From an uncultured Saprospiraceae bacterium (lineage in GTDB: Bacteria; Bacteroidota; Bacteroidia; Chitinophagales; Saprospiraceae), in assembly GCA_937894165.1 (NCBI GenBank), contig CALCSX010000109.1, forward strand, positions 1 through 41,465: a stretch of DNA of 41,465 bases, read 5' to 3'. Under the pieces are notes generated by a model. It did no database searches, was not told the DNA's origin, and worked only from the letters and a program-made list of their open reading frames with translations. The position numbers and the translations under genes are program-made. Of the stretch, positions 8,905-17,270 are shown in pieces (within the stretch, counting starts at the first letter, position 1; each line of letters begins with the position of its first letter).

Positions 8905-8938
8905 AAAAAGTCAGGTAAATAAATCTACCTGACTTTTT
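8905..8938. terminator. Bidirectional terminator between haloperoxidase-like gene and porQ
   Basis: A perfect 13-bp stem (AAAAAGTCAGGTA with TACCTGACTTTTT) and an 8-nt loop lie between two convergent genes. The A-run on one side and the T-run on the other serve both strands. Confidence 0.9.
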
Positions 8939-8960
8939 AGTTTGACTCATTGGAAACTGA

Positions 8961-10034
8961 CTAGTTCCTAAATGGATTCTTACCCTTGAAATATTGGATA
9001 TTTGTCGAAATGCCCAGATGATGAGTCCCTCCGGCGATGTGATATACACTATAAGCATAATCAAATTTCAATCTCTTCATTCGTAAGCCCACTCCTGCAC
9101 TAAAGCCTGTCAGACTTCGGAAATCCATAACTTGAAGTTCTCTCTTTCTAAGATGGTTATAGGCAACTCTCAAATTAAAATTCTCCTTCTCACCGAGTAG
9201 CAATTCCCCACTGATGACCAAATGTCGAAAAAGGTTATCTACAAATTTATTGATACCAGAAGTTTCATTCGAAGTTTCTCCGATAACATTATTAACTTTA
9301 TTGAAAGGTGAGACATACCTCATATCAGCGTTATGAAGACTATGTGCCATAACACCAAATCTGAAAGGAACATGGGCAAGTTGCTTGGTGAATCCGGCCA
9401 CTAAATTAACAGGTATCTTTTCTCTTCTATCAGGCATATAGGAATCTAATTGGAAACCCATATTTTGTATGGCGAGCCCTACTACAAGCTTCTTTTCGGG
9501 ATCAGTATATTGTGTGCCCACATCGAAAGCCATGCCCGAAGCGTTGTAACCGCCCAAATAACTACCGATAAACTTCATATTGGCACCAACTCTAATTCTT
9601 TCGTTAGCTTGATAAGATCCACCTATTACCATCGCTATCTCATTAGCAGAAAATTCACCTAAAACATTTCCTATCTCATCGGCCTCTTTGAAAATGCCAT
9701 AATTTACATATTTAAAGCCGCCATGTAAGGTTGTATTCCATTTCTTGATATGATGAGCATAAGAGGCATAGCCATTTTGTACATCTTGAAATAAGAATTG
9801 GTGATTGAAGGAAACAGACTGATGCGACATTTCTTCATTCAGGGCTGCCGGATTAAACCAAGCATAAGTGGGATCCAGGCCAGTATGAGCAACTGCATTT
9901 TCCCCCGCTCCGGTTATGGCCGCTGAAGGCGATAAATACAGAAACTGGAATGTCTGCTCCCCACCAAATTGTGAAGATAAACTATTGATACAGATCGTGA
10001 AAAATGTCAGGAATATTAGTATTTGTCTAGTCAT
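8961..10034 (-). CDS. porQ: Type IX secretion system protein PorQ
   Basis: This 357-residue protein has a signal peptide (about 21 residues) and then a region rich in amphipathic beta strands. The mature N-terminus reads QFGGEQTFQFLYLSPSA, followed by an AWFNPAAL segment, which is the start pattern of PorQ and related PorV-like outer membrane proteins. PorQ is an outer-membrane barrel that belongs to the type IX secretion attachment machinery in gliding Bacteroidota. The window also has a cargo protein with a type IX sorting domain (37870-40029), which fits. It is the last of three minus-strand genes (membrane protein, YwqK-like lipoprotein, PorQ) separated by 27 and 44 nt, so they may share a transcript. 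PorQ versus a close PorV-type paralogue is the main alternative. Confidence 0.82.
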   Translation of the reverse strand: MTRQILIFLTFFTICINSLSSQFGGEQTFQFLYLSPSAAITGAGENAVAHTGLDPTYAWFNPAALNEEMSHQSVSFNHQFLFQDVQNGYASYAHHIKKWNTTLHGGFKYVNYGIFKEADEIGNVLGEFSANEIAMVIGGSYQANERIRVGANMKFIGSYLGGYNASGMAFDVGTQYTDPEKKLVVGLAIQNMGFQLDSYMPDRREKIPVNLVAGFTKQLAHVPFRFGVMAHSLHNADMRYVSPFNKVNNVIGETSNETSGINKFVDNLFRHLVISGELLLGEKENFNLRVAYNHLRKRELQVMDFRSLTGFSAGVGLRMKRLKFDYAYSVYHIAGGTHHLGISTNIQYFKGKNPFRN

Positions 10035-10078
10035 TGAACAGTTAGTTCTAAAGTTTTAAAAGGTCACTTTATATTAAA

Positions 10079-10705
10079 TCATAGTTGAATGTCAGTAGAA
10101 TCTTTGATACTCCATGTGGTTTTACATAGGCCTAAATTACATTCCATTTTCTTAATCATCTCACCGTTTTCATTGTACAATAATAATTCGCCATCCTCTT
10201 GGTCCCCATCTTTATAGTAGCCTTTAGCTTTGATGTTTTGGTTAGGGAAATATTCGATGAATGGGCCATTTTCAAGATTATCCTTAAAGGAAACGACCTC
10301 CTTTAATTTGCCATCATCATAAAATGCTTTCCATTCACCCTCCATAGCATTGTTGACATATTTGCCGGTAAGTTTTTTCTCACCATTCTCCCAATAAGAA
10401 GTCCATTCACCTTCAAAATATCCATTTGAATATTTTTCTTCTGTTTGAATTTTTCCGGAAGGATAATATAATTTTCGCATGCCATTTAATACACCCTTTT
10501 CAAACACCCCTTCTTCATAAATCTGCCCATCCGCATAAAACTTCTTATAAGTTCCGTCTTTAGCACTATCTTGAAGACTTATCTCATATACTTCAATTAT
10601 TTTACCACTATCATCTTTTATCTCTACAATGCCCTTTTCCTGTTCAGAACATGAACTTAAAAGAAGAAATGAGGAAATTACAGCGAACAAATAATTTCGA
10701 TTCAT
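10079..10705 (-). CDS. YwqK-like/MORN-type repeat lipoprotein
   Basis: This 208-residue protein has a lipoprotein signal ending LLSSC (Cys19). The mature part consists of about five or six repeats of roughly 23 residues with the pattern G-x-W-x-x-Y/F-x-x-x-G-K-x-x-x-x-x-x-Y-x-x-G, for example GEWTSYWENGEKKLTGKY. This is the MORN-like repeat of proteins often labelled 'toxin-antitoxin system YwqK family antitoxin'. No toxin gene is next to it, so that label says little here. A surface or periplasmic binding role is possible; the substrate is unknown. It lies 27 nt downstream of the membrane protein gene and 44 nt upstream of porQ, probably in one transcription unit. Confidence 0.8.
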   Translation of the reverse strand: MNRNYLFAVISSFLLLSSCSEQEKGIVEIKDDSGKIIEVYEISLQDSAKDGTYKKFYADGQIYEEGVFEKGVLNGMRKLYYPSGKIQTEEKYSNGYFEGEWTSYWENGEKKLTGKYVNNAMEGEWKAFYDDGKLKEVVSFKDNLENGPFIEYFPNQNIKAKGYYKDGDQEDGELLLYNENGEMIKKMECNLGLCKTTWSIKDSTDIQL

Positions 10706-10732
10706 AGCTAATTTTTAAACATAACGTTAATA

Positions 10733-11470
10733 TTATTCAATTCTTATTTGGGGTTCAATAGAATCATCTAAAATTGGTTGATCTTTATCTAAATGCATTG
10801 TTGTAAACAGAGCAAAAATTCCACAAAAGTAAATGCCTATTGTTAAAAATACACCTACCCCGAAGAAAAAAATCCCTATTCCGGCCATGCTTAAGAATAT
10901 TATAAAAAGTATAAAACCCTTGAAAAATATTCTCGTTGTAGTATTAACACTTTGTGCTAAAGCTTTATAGGGTCGCATTCCATGGAAAAGTACATAGGGC
11001 ACCGCAAGACTTGTCAAATAAAGTAAAATAATAGTTCCCACCGTCGCTAATATGAATTCAGTACTTCTTAAAGATAATAATATTTCAGATTGAAGCGCTG
11101 CATCACGCGTCAACATAAATTCGCTTAATAATGGGGTATACTTATTGGAATAGGGCAGGTAAATCAAAGAGATAACTATGATTTTTGTGACATTGACGAT
11201 TACCAAAGGAAGTAAGAAATTGCTTCCCTGTAAAAAAGTTCCGAATGAAGGTATTGGAACCTTTTGACTTTCCATTAAATACAAATAGTATCCTGCTAAT
11301 AATAAAGGCCAAACTGCAAATTGAAACAAAAGCCCGGCATATGGATGAAGACTATTTGATATAAGAACCAAGGTCAAAATAATCATGCTAAATATCGTAA
11401 AATGCATGAAAACCTTCTTATAAAAAACAAAGGTTAGTTGAATGACCTCACTTAATTTTATCTCTCGCAT
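10733..11470 (-). CDS. Hypothetical polytopic membrane protein
   Basis: This 245-residue protein has about six hydrophobic segments: near residues 18-40, 46-66, 90-110, 135-158 and a long stretch (about 190-232) that likely makes two. The tail is short and acidic. I do not recognise a named family; the layout (a short N-terminal amphipathic segment, then paired membrane helices and a segment like SVNTTTRIFFKGF) resembles the membrane proteins of unknown function common in Bacteroidota. It heads the three-gene minus-strand run that ends with porQ, which could mean an envelope role, but that is only a context guess. No -7 element with the exact consensus is visible upstream. Confidence 0.75.
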   Translation of the reverse strand: MREIKLSEVIQLTFVFYKKVFMHFTIFSMIILTLVLISNSLHPYAGLLFQFAVWPLLLAGYYLYLMESQKVPIPSFGTFLQGSNFLLPLVIVNVTKIIVISLIYLPYSNKYTPLLSEFMLTRDAALQSEILLSLRSTEFILATVGTIILLYLTSLAVPYVLFHGMRPYKALAQSVNTTTRIFFKGFILFIIFLSMAGIGIFFFGVGVFLTIGIYFCGIFALFTTMHLDKDQPILDDSIEPQIRIE

Positions 11471-11587
11471 AGTTCTTTAATACTTTAGAAGATTTTATTT
11501 TTTAGAAAAATCCGATATATTTCAGCTACTATTTTTGCTTATACTTGTCGTACTCTCTTTTTTATTGTTTTCTTATGTATTTAAATA

Positions 11588-11622
11588 GAAAAAACAGAGG
11601 CGACCATGATTGACCGCCTCTG
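11588..11622 (-). terminator. Terminator of the ppiD-like gene
   Basis: CAGAGGCG (11595-11602) pairs perfectly with CGCCTCTG (11615-11622). Read on the minus strand the hairpin is followed by TTTTTTC. It lies 66 nt past the stop of the PpiD-like gene. Confidence 0.85.
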
Positions 11623-11688
11623 CAATATATAAATTCTTAATTTTATAACCTCAAATGCCTATAATTATTTGCATCGAAGCCCTAAAAT

Positions 11689-13791
11689 TTAGTATAAAAT
11701 AGTTCTCTGATCATTTATATCTGCAGATTCTACCATTGCATTCAATAATCTGTTTGAAGCCATGTTACGGGCAGACATATTGTTTGTTTGTTTAATTAAT
11801 GACATTGCGCCCGTACTTTCTTTAACATTTTTTGAAGTAGGCATAGCGAATAAAATTCCACTATTGCCCGCAACAGCTCTACTCACGCTATTCACTTCAG
11901 TTTTGAAGATTGCCCCTACTAGTTTACCTTCACCTTGTACTTTCGAAGAAGACATATTTGCAAAATTAATATTATTCAAGGTGTCAACTTGTGCATTGTA
12001 CATAGAAACTGCTTCGTTAAAGCCTTTTCCTTTAATAGCATTATTAAGTATTTCTGCTTTCTTTTGATTCCTCAAGACAGGTGTGACTTCTTCTCTGATA
12101 TTATCTACAGTTACTTCACCTTCTGTTTTTACGCCGTCCATTGAGGCTACTATATACTTGGTGATAAAAAAGTCTCCTTGGTTCTGAATTGCAAAAGCAT
12201 CAGGAGAAACATCTCCTATTTCTGTTCTTCCATCAAAGAGCCATTGAACCATATTTCTTACGCCACCCCCTTGGCCTATCCCGCCAATCGTATGGTCAGA
12301 ATCAACAATACCTTTCGCAGAGAGATTTATCATTCCTTTTGATTTTGCTGCTGCTTTAAGTGCTTCACCATTTGGATTTTCGTCGATAAAATTCAAAGCC
12401 TGATCTCTAACTTCATCTTGCGTACGAGATGAAGGAACAATTGCTTCATTTAAATAAGCTATTTTAACCCCCTCATCTTTAGTAATGAATTTTTTGCCGG
12501 TAACTTCTACCAGGTGAAAACCAAAATCAGTACCTACTAAATTTAATTCCCCTTCCTTCGCTTTGAAGAATATCAAATCATTAAAAGGCTTTACCATCAT
12601 TCCAGCAGCTGCATAGCCAAGGTCTCCTCCTGAAGCGGCACTACCATCTTTGCTATATTTTCGAGCCATTGCAGCAAATGTTTCACCACCACTTTCAATA
12701 GCGGTTTTGATACTATCGAGTCTTGCAAGCGCAGCCTGAGCTTCCTCTTGGGTCTTTGGAGTCAATAAAATGTGTCTTGATTGAACTGAATCAGGAATAA
12801 TCATTCTGTCCAATACTTTCGATACTCTGTAGTTGTTTCCCTCCTTGTAAGGACCGTAAACTGAACCTATAGGTAGAGAAAAAGCTAATTCAGCAAAAGC
12901 CGGGCTTATATCCTCTTGCAATACATATTCAGAAGTGTAGGTTCCATAATTATTCACAACAAATAATGAATCATTTTCTGTTATTTCAAATTCAGCCTTT
13001 AACTCTGTCAACTGCTCTCTGATTTCCATTGAATCTTTAGCAGATGGGATAACATCAAATACAACATAGGTTATATTTCTCTCTTCTTTTTTACTGCTGT
13101 ACAAGGATTTATTCAACTTAATGAACTCTTCAATATCATTATCTGTCACTTCAGCTTCACTGTCCGGGATAGCTGAATAAGGCACTGTAGCCATTAAGGC
13201 AGATATTTCGGTATTTTGATCTTGTTCCATTTTGCGAGCCACAAAATTGGGAGTATACATACTTTTTGCTGTCAAATTAGCCAATTTGCTTTCCAATCTG
13301 GCTTTGATTATCTCCTTTTCCTGAACGCTCCAATAAGCTTTCAATGTTGGATCCATCGTGCCTCCTTGAATTTGCTGCTGATATTCAGTTAGTTGAGCGC
13401 GAGATACCTGTCCGGTTTGTGGATCAGTGAATCTTTGTGAAATTATTGGACTCAAACGAGTACCAAATTGAAGATCAATTAATTCTTCTTTGCCCACACT
13501 TAAGCCTAACTCTTCCGCTTCTTGTTCTAAGAGTGCTTTTTCGACAAAATAATCATACAAATAATCTTTCTGCGCATAAGTGTCACCGGATGCTCCTGAA
13601 TACAAAATAGATTCAGTGGCTCTGAACTCCTGAAGACTTATCTTCTCCCCATTTACAGTGGCTACATTAAACTCTTGACCTCTAATATCTTGGTTTCCGG
13701 ACATATCCATGATGATAAATCCTGCTACTCCAATACCTATGGCACCAATTAGTAGACCCGTATTGTTCCTAATTCGGCTGATTATTCCCAT
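11689..13791 (-). CDS. PpiD-like periplasmic peptidylprolyl isomerase/foldase
   Basis: This 700-residue protein is anchored by one N-terminal membrane helix (about residues 11-30) after a short basic start. It has a SurA_N-type helical region and a parvulin domain at about residues 340-435, recognised by RHILLTPKTQEEA, ARKYSKDGSAASGGDLGY and FGFHLVEVTGKK. That fits the PpiD/SurA-like family of folding helpers for proteins leaving the inner membrane. Bacteroidota members run near 700 residues, as here. It is served by its own promoter at 13873-13903 and ends in a strong hairpin at 11595-11622. The upstream DUF3109 gene is on the same strand but has a separate leader, so the two need not be one operon. 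Confidence 0.9.
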   Translation of the reverse strand: MGIISRIRNNTGLLIGAIGIGVAGFIIMDMSGNQDIRGQEFNVATVNGEKISLQEFRATESILYSGASGDTYAQKDYLYDYFVEKALLEQEAEELGLSVGKEELIDLQFGTRLSPIISQRFTDPQTGQVSRAQLTEYQQQIQGGTMDPTLKAYWSVQEKEIIKARLESKLANLTAKSMYTPNFVARKMEQDQNTEISALMATVPYSAIPDSEAEVTDNDIEEFIKLNKSLYSSKKEERNITYVVFDVIPSAKDSMEIREQLTELKAEFEITENDSLFVVNNYGTYTSEYVLQEDISPAFAELAFSLPIGSVYGPYKEGNNYRVSKVLDRMIIPDSVQSRHILLTPKTQEEAQAALARLDSIKTAIESGGETFAAMARKYSKDGSAASGGDLGYAAAGMMVKPFNDLIFFKAKEGELNLVGTDFGFHLVEVTGKKFITKDEGVKIAYLNEAIVPSSRTQDEVRDQALNFIDENPNGEALKAAAKSKGMINLSAKGIVDSDHTIGGIGQGGGVRNMVQWLFDGRTEIGDVSPDAFAIQNQGDFFITKYIVASMDGVKTEGEVTVDNIREEVTPVLRNQKKAEILNNAIKGKGFNEAVSMYNAQVDTLNNINFANMSSSKVQGEGKLVGAIFKTEVNSVSRAVAGNSGILFAMPTSKNVKESTGAMSLIKQTNNMSARNMASNRLLNAMVESADINDQRTILY

Positions 13792-13872
13792 TTTGAACTA
13801 AATTTTCTTTTTCTTTTGAATAAAAATTGTTTTCCTTTCCGATTTACCCCGCAAGATATCAGAAAAACTTTG

Positions 13873-13903
13873 CAAAGGTAATAGTAATTCGCGTAATTTC
13901 AAA
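13873..13903 (-). promoter_or_regulatory. Promoter of the ppiD-like gene
   Basis: On the minus strand, TTTG (13900-13903) is followed after 19 nt by TACCTTTG (13873-13880). Both boxes match the Bacteroidota consensus exactly. The predicted start of transcription is roughly 75 nt before the ATG at 13791. This argues that the short open frame across 13798-14061 is not a gene. Confidence 0.75.
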
Positions 13904-13996
13904 TATCTTTTCAGTCTATATAAGTAGGATGCGTGGAGATAGCCAAATTCATAAGATATTTTAGAAATTATCGAGTTTTGAACCGGTTCATATTTA

Positions 13997-14584
13997 TTAT
14001 TCAGAACTACTTTTGAAATTTTCGTATGCAGCCTCCATTTCCTCATAAAAATCCTTTCCATAATTCCTTATCAGTGCTTCCTTGACAAATTGAAAGACCG
14101 GAACTTTCAAGGCCTCACCCAAACTACAGGCAGCTGAACAAATATCCCATTCATCATAATTTAAAGCTTCGAAATCTACTCCTTCCACTTTATTTATTCT
14201 GATAGGATATAAATGACATGAAATAGGTTTTTTGAAATTGATGTCGCCGGCTTCATAGGCTTTTTCAATCCCACATTTTGCTATTCCATTATTTTCATAG
14301 GTAAGAAATGCACATGCTCCATCATCCATTAGTGTGGTACCGTCCTCATTGGCTTCACGATACCAGGTTGCAACTCCTTTCGATAATAACCTTTCCTGTG
14401 ACGCATCAGAAAGGTAAGGTAGCACTTTGGGTAGAATGTTATTTAGAATAGTCACTTCCTCCTTCTCCAGAGGTGCCCCAAAATCTCCTTCCCAACAGCA
14501 AGCTCCTTTGCATGCATTTAAGTTACACACAAATTTTTGTGTAAACACCTCATCACTAACCAATTTCTCCTGAATGATATACAT
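13997..14584 (-). CDS. DUF3109 family cysteine-rich protein
   Basis: This 195-residue cytoplasmic protein is rich in cysteine. The first cluster (Cys20, Cys25, Cys29, Cys30) lies in FVCNLNACKGACCWEG, and others are in GACAFL, AKCGIEKA, SCHLYPIR and WDICSAAC. This is the pattern of DUF3109, a family thought to bind an iron-sulfur or other metal centre because of its resemblance to the zinc/iron-sulfur-binding YkgJ group. The biochemical role is unknown. Length is typical. A -7 element (TATCTTTG on the minus strand, 14607-14614) lies just upstream of the start. The gene ends about 205 nt before the PpiD-like gene on the same strand. Confidence 0.85.
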   Translation of the reverse strand: MYIIQEKLVSDEVFTQKFVCNLNACKGACCWEGDFGAPLEKEEVTILNNILPKVLPYLSDASQERLLSKGVATWYREANEDGTTLMDDGACAFLTYENNGIAKCGIEKAYEAGDINFKKPISCHLYPIRINKVEGVDFEALNYDEWDICSAACSLGEALKVPVFQFVKEALIRNYGKDFYEEMEAAYENFKSSSE

Positions 14585-15015
14585 ATTTTGCTAACGTTTT
14601 CGGTTGCAAAGATATTTTTTTATATACGATAAATCATCGCAAATATGAAATCTATTATCAAACGGTCTTAAATTCTAATCCGAAGAAAGTATAATCCTAA
14701 TTATTCTTGCGTATCACTTCCAACATTTTATTAATCTTACTTATTTTTTTTGAAAATATCCTATAAAACCTGACAAATAATAGTAGGAGTATTCTGTTGA
14801 ATAATTATTTATTGTACCTTAGCAGACCAGTTAAAAAAATGTGTAAACAGATAATTGTTTGGTTATTTAATCCTAAAATCATGTTAATTGTAAAGAATAA
14901 TATTTGACATAAATTTTATTCTATTAAACATAATTTGAAAGAACACATTGGATAGATTAGGAGTTATAAGTATTCAAAATTCCCCAAAAAAGGAAAAAAT
15001 ATAATAAAGCGAAAA
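14585..15015. other. Divergent intergenic region between DUF3109 and citrate synthase
   Basis: This 431-nt, AT-rich stretch has no convincing open frame. On the minus strand it carries TATCTTTG (14607-14614) as a -7 element for DUF3109, without a well-spaced -33 box. For citrate synthase I find only near matches, such as TAATATTTG at 14898-14906, one base longer than TAnnTTTG. I see no tRNA, riboswitch or repeat. Confidence 0.5.
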
Positions 15016-16317
15016 ATGGACAGATTAAAGAAGTTATTTCAGGAGAAATTTACAGAGCAAAGAGATATCATCAAGGAGTATTTAAAGGTTTCCGGAAATA
15101 AGAAATTGGACGAGGTAACTGTGGCGCAGGCATTTGGAGGCATGAGGGGGATCAAATGTATGATTTGGGAGACTAGTGCTTTGGATGCTGATGAAGGAAT
15201 TCGTTTTAGAGGTTTATCAATTCCTGAATTAAAGGAGCAGCTACCACGTGCTAAAGGAGGTAGAGAGCCCCTTCCGGAAGGTTTGTTTTGGCTTATGTTG
15301 ACAGGAGAAGTCCCTTCCGTCGAAGATGTGAATTGGTTGTCAAAGGAATGGAATGATAGATCTGAAGTTCCTTCGTATGTCTTTGATATTTTAGAGAAGA
15401 CTCCCTTGAACACGCATCCAATGACGCAATTTACTATTGCTATCAATGCTATGCAGAATGAAAGCATTTTTGCAAGTCGTTACGCTGAAGGTTTTTCAAA
15501 AAATGAATATTGGGATGCCACCTATGAAGATACTATGAATCTTGTAGCCAGATTGCCTAAGATAGCAGCATATATTTTCAGACGTCAATATTTTGATGGC
15601 AATCATATTGAAGCAGATAATTCTTTAGATTGGGCTGCTAATTTTGCGCATATGCTGGGCATTAACCACCCGGATTTCAAATCTTTGATGAGACTTTACT
15701 TGACTATTCATGCTGATCATGAAGGCGGTAATGCTTCAGCACATACGACACATCTTGTGGGAAGCACATTGAGTGATGCTTACTTGTCATTAGCTGCAGG
15801 AATTAATGCTTTGGCCGGGCCTTTGCATGGTTTGGCAAATCAAGAAGTTATCAAATGGATTTTCACGATGTTAGAGGAAATTGGTACTGAAAGCCCAAGT
15901 GCAGACCAAATTGCAGACTATGTGCACAAAACTTTAAATGCTGGTCAAGTTGTACCGGGATATGGTCATGCCGTTTTAAGAAAACCCGATCCCCGATTTA
16001 CTGCCCAAAAGGAATTTGCGGAATCTTATATCAAAGATTCCAATGTTGTAGATGTGGTTTGGAAAATATTTGATGTGGTTCCACCGATTCTTGAGTCTCT
16101 TGGGAAGGTAAAGAATCCATGGCCTAATGTGGATGCACATTCCGGTGCTCTGTTAACGTATTATGGTATGAACCAATATGATTTCTACACTGTGTTATTT
16201 GGGGTATCAAGAGCACTTGGAGTATTGGCAGCATTGTGTTGGTCAAGAGCATTAGGCTTGCCTTTGGAAAGACCAAAATCTCTGACAAGTGAGGCCGCTA
16301 TGAAATTAGTCCCTTAA
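15016..16317 (+). CDS. gltA: Citrate synthase, mitochondrial/eukaryotic-like type
   Basis: This 433-residue enzyme condenses oxaloacetate and acetyl-CoA to citrate at the entry to the TCA cycle. The three catalytic residues are present: His271 in GPLHGLANQE, His318 in GYGHAVLRKPDPRF and Asp373 in NVDAHSGALL. These fall within three positions of pig citrate synthase (His274, His320, Asp375). The segment DHEGGNASAHTTHLVGS and the lack of the zinc-binding N-terminal domain of the E. coli-type hexameric enzyme place it with the mitochondrial-like form. That form is usually a dimer without NADH control. The gene stands alone; the glycine cleavage H gene follows 120 nt later, and no terminator is obvious between them. 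Confidence 0.96.
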   Translation: MDRLKKLFQEKFTEQRDIIKEYLKVSGNKKLDEVTVAQAFGGMRGIKCMIWETSALDADEGIRFRGLSIPELKEQLPRAKGGREPLPEGLFWLMLTGEVPSVEDVNWLSKEWNDRSEVPSYVFDILEKTPLNTHPMTQFTIAINAMQNESIFASRYAEGFSKNEYWDATYEDTMNLVARLPKIAAYIFRRQYFDGNHIEADNSLDWAANFAHMLGINHPDFKSLMRLYLTIHADHEGGNASAHTTHLVGSTLSDAYLSLAAGINALAGPLHGLANQEVIKWIFTMLEEIGTESPSADQIADYVHKTLNAGQVVPGYGHAVLRKPDPRFTAQKEFAESYIKDSNVVDVVWKIFDVVPPILESLGKVKNPWPNVDAHSGALLTYYGMNQYDFYTVLFGVSRALGVLAALCWSRALGLPLERPKSLTSEAAMKLVP

Positions 16318-16437
16318 TAATTAAGGTTTTTTATCTTTTAATTTGAAATTAAATTTTATTTAGTAAATTCACAAAATTTTTTTCAAAATATTATAGGTTT
16401 ATTAATTCTTACACTATTCCATAATTAATAATAAAAT

Positions 16438-16827
16438 ATGAGCATTCCGGAGAATTTAAAATATACTAAAGATCATGAATGGGTCTCAGTAAGTGGTGAC
16501 ATAGCAACTGTCGGAATTACTGATTTTGCACAAGGCGAACTTGGAGAATTGGTTTATATAGAAGTTGATACTGTTGGTGAAACTTTACAGAAAGAAGAAG
16601 TCTTCGGTACTGTGGAAGCAGTAAAAACTACTGCAGAGCTTTATATGCCAATCTCGGGAGAAATTCTTGAATTTAACTCTGACCTCGATGAATCAGAAGG
16701 GGATAATCCCGGCTTGATAAATGAAGATCCTTACGGACAAGGATGGCTGGTTAAATTAAAAATTACCGATTCATCAGAATTAGATGAATTAATGAGTCCG
16801 GAAGAATATAAAAATCTGATTGGATAG
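16438..16827 (+). CDS. gcvH: Glycine cleavage system H protein
   Basis: This 129-residue protein carries a lipoyl group on Lys63, in the motif VEAVKTTAELYMP. It shuttles the aminomethyl group between the P, T and L proteins in glycine breakdown. Family markers are the N-terminal YTKDHEWVS, the ITDFAQGELGELVYIE segment, and the NPGLINEDPYGQGWL and MSPEEYKNLIG stretches near the end. Length and all key positions are normal. No other glycine cleavage genes are nearby, and no glycine riboswitch is seen in the 120 nt upstream. It begins the run gcvH-vanZ-tonB; a perfect 11-bp inverted repeat separates it from vanZ. Confidence 0.97.
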   Translation: MSIPENLKYTKDHEWVSVSGDIATVGITDFAQGELGELVYIEVDTVGETLQKEEVFGTVEAVKTTAELYMPISGEILEFNSDLDESEGDNPGLINEDPYGQGWLVKLKITDSSELDELMSPEEYKNLIG

Positions 16828-16836
16828 TAATATTAT

Positions 16837-16875
16837 TTTAGGATGCACCAAAATTTAGTTTTATTGCATCCTAAA
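16837..16875 (+). promoter_or_regulatory. Stem-loop between gcvH and vanZ, reaching the vanZ start codon
   Basis: TTTAGGATGCA (16837-16847) pairs perfectly over 11 bp with TGCATCCTAAA (16865-16875), leaving a 17-nt loop. The final A of the right arm is the first base of the vanZ ATG. No T-tract follows, so it does not look like a simple terminator. It may process or attenuate the message or limit vanZ translation. Confidence 0.6.
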
Positions 16876-17267
16876 TGAGAATGATGTTCATTGAAAAATT
16901 ATTGCACAAAAGAACTAAATTACTATTTTGGATCTTTCTGATTTTAGTAGTTACACTATTTCCTAGTGAAAAGTTACAAGAAAGAGAGTTCGAGATAATT
17001 GATGGGGCAGACAAAATAATTCATGCATTTATTTATGGAGTTTTATCATGGCTTCTTTGTTTGAATTTTTATAAAAAAATGCCTGATTCCTGGAAAAATT
17101 ATAGTTTAATAATCATTTGTGCGACCTTATTTGGACTATTGATGGAGTTACTTCAATATAGTTTCCCGGCATTAGGTCGTTCTTTTGAAGTTTTAGATTT
17201 TCTTTTTAATTTTCTTGGTGCAGTAATTGGTTGTGGATGGTTTATTTTAAATAAATTAAAATTATAG
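16875..17267 (+). CDS. VanZ-like family membrane protein
   Basis: This 130-residue protein has four hydrophobic segments and the VanZ-like pattern: an early WIFLILVVTLFPSE segment, a DGADKIIHAFIYGVLSWLL segment with the conserved D-K-x-x-H-x-x-x-Y/F, and a late GLLMELLQYSFP followed by DFLFNFLGAVIG. VanZ-like proteins have a possible link to cell-wall lipid or teicoplanin resistance in other bacteria; in Bacteroidota their role is unknown. The ATG at 16875 is used here; ATGs at 16881 and 16884 are close alternatives. The tonB gene starts 3 nt after its stop, so the two are co-transcribed. The placement gcvH-vanZ-tonB recurs in Bacteroidota as far as I remember. Confidence 0.9.
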   Translation: MRMMFIEKLLHKRTKLLFWIFLILVVTLFPSEKLQEREFEIIDGADKIIHAFIYGVLSWLLCLNFYKKMPDSWKNYSLIIICATLFGLLMELLQYSFPALGRSFEVLDFLFNFLGAVIGCGWFILNKLKL

Positions 17268-17270
17268 ATT

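Noticed and set aside
10079..10705. Toxin-antitoxin system based on the YwqK 'antitoxin' label
   Set aside because: There is no toxin gene beside it, and the protein is a lipoprotein with MORN-like repeats.
13798..14061. 87-residue minus-strand open frame between DUF3109 and the PpiD-like gene
   Set aside because: It overlaps the end of the DUF3109 gene and contains the exact -33/-7 promoter of the PpiD-like gene. Its sequence is basic with no family pattern.
16318..16437. Glycine riboswitch ahead of gcvH
   Set aside because: The 120 nt are AT-rich and show no conserved glycine aptamer core or paired stems.
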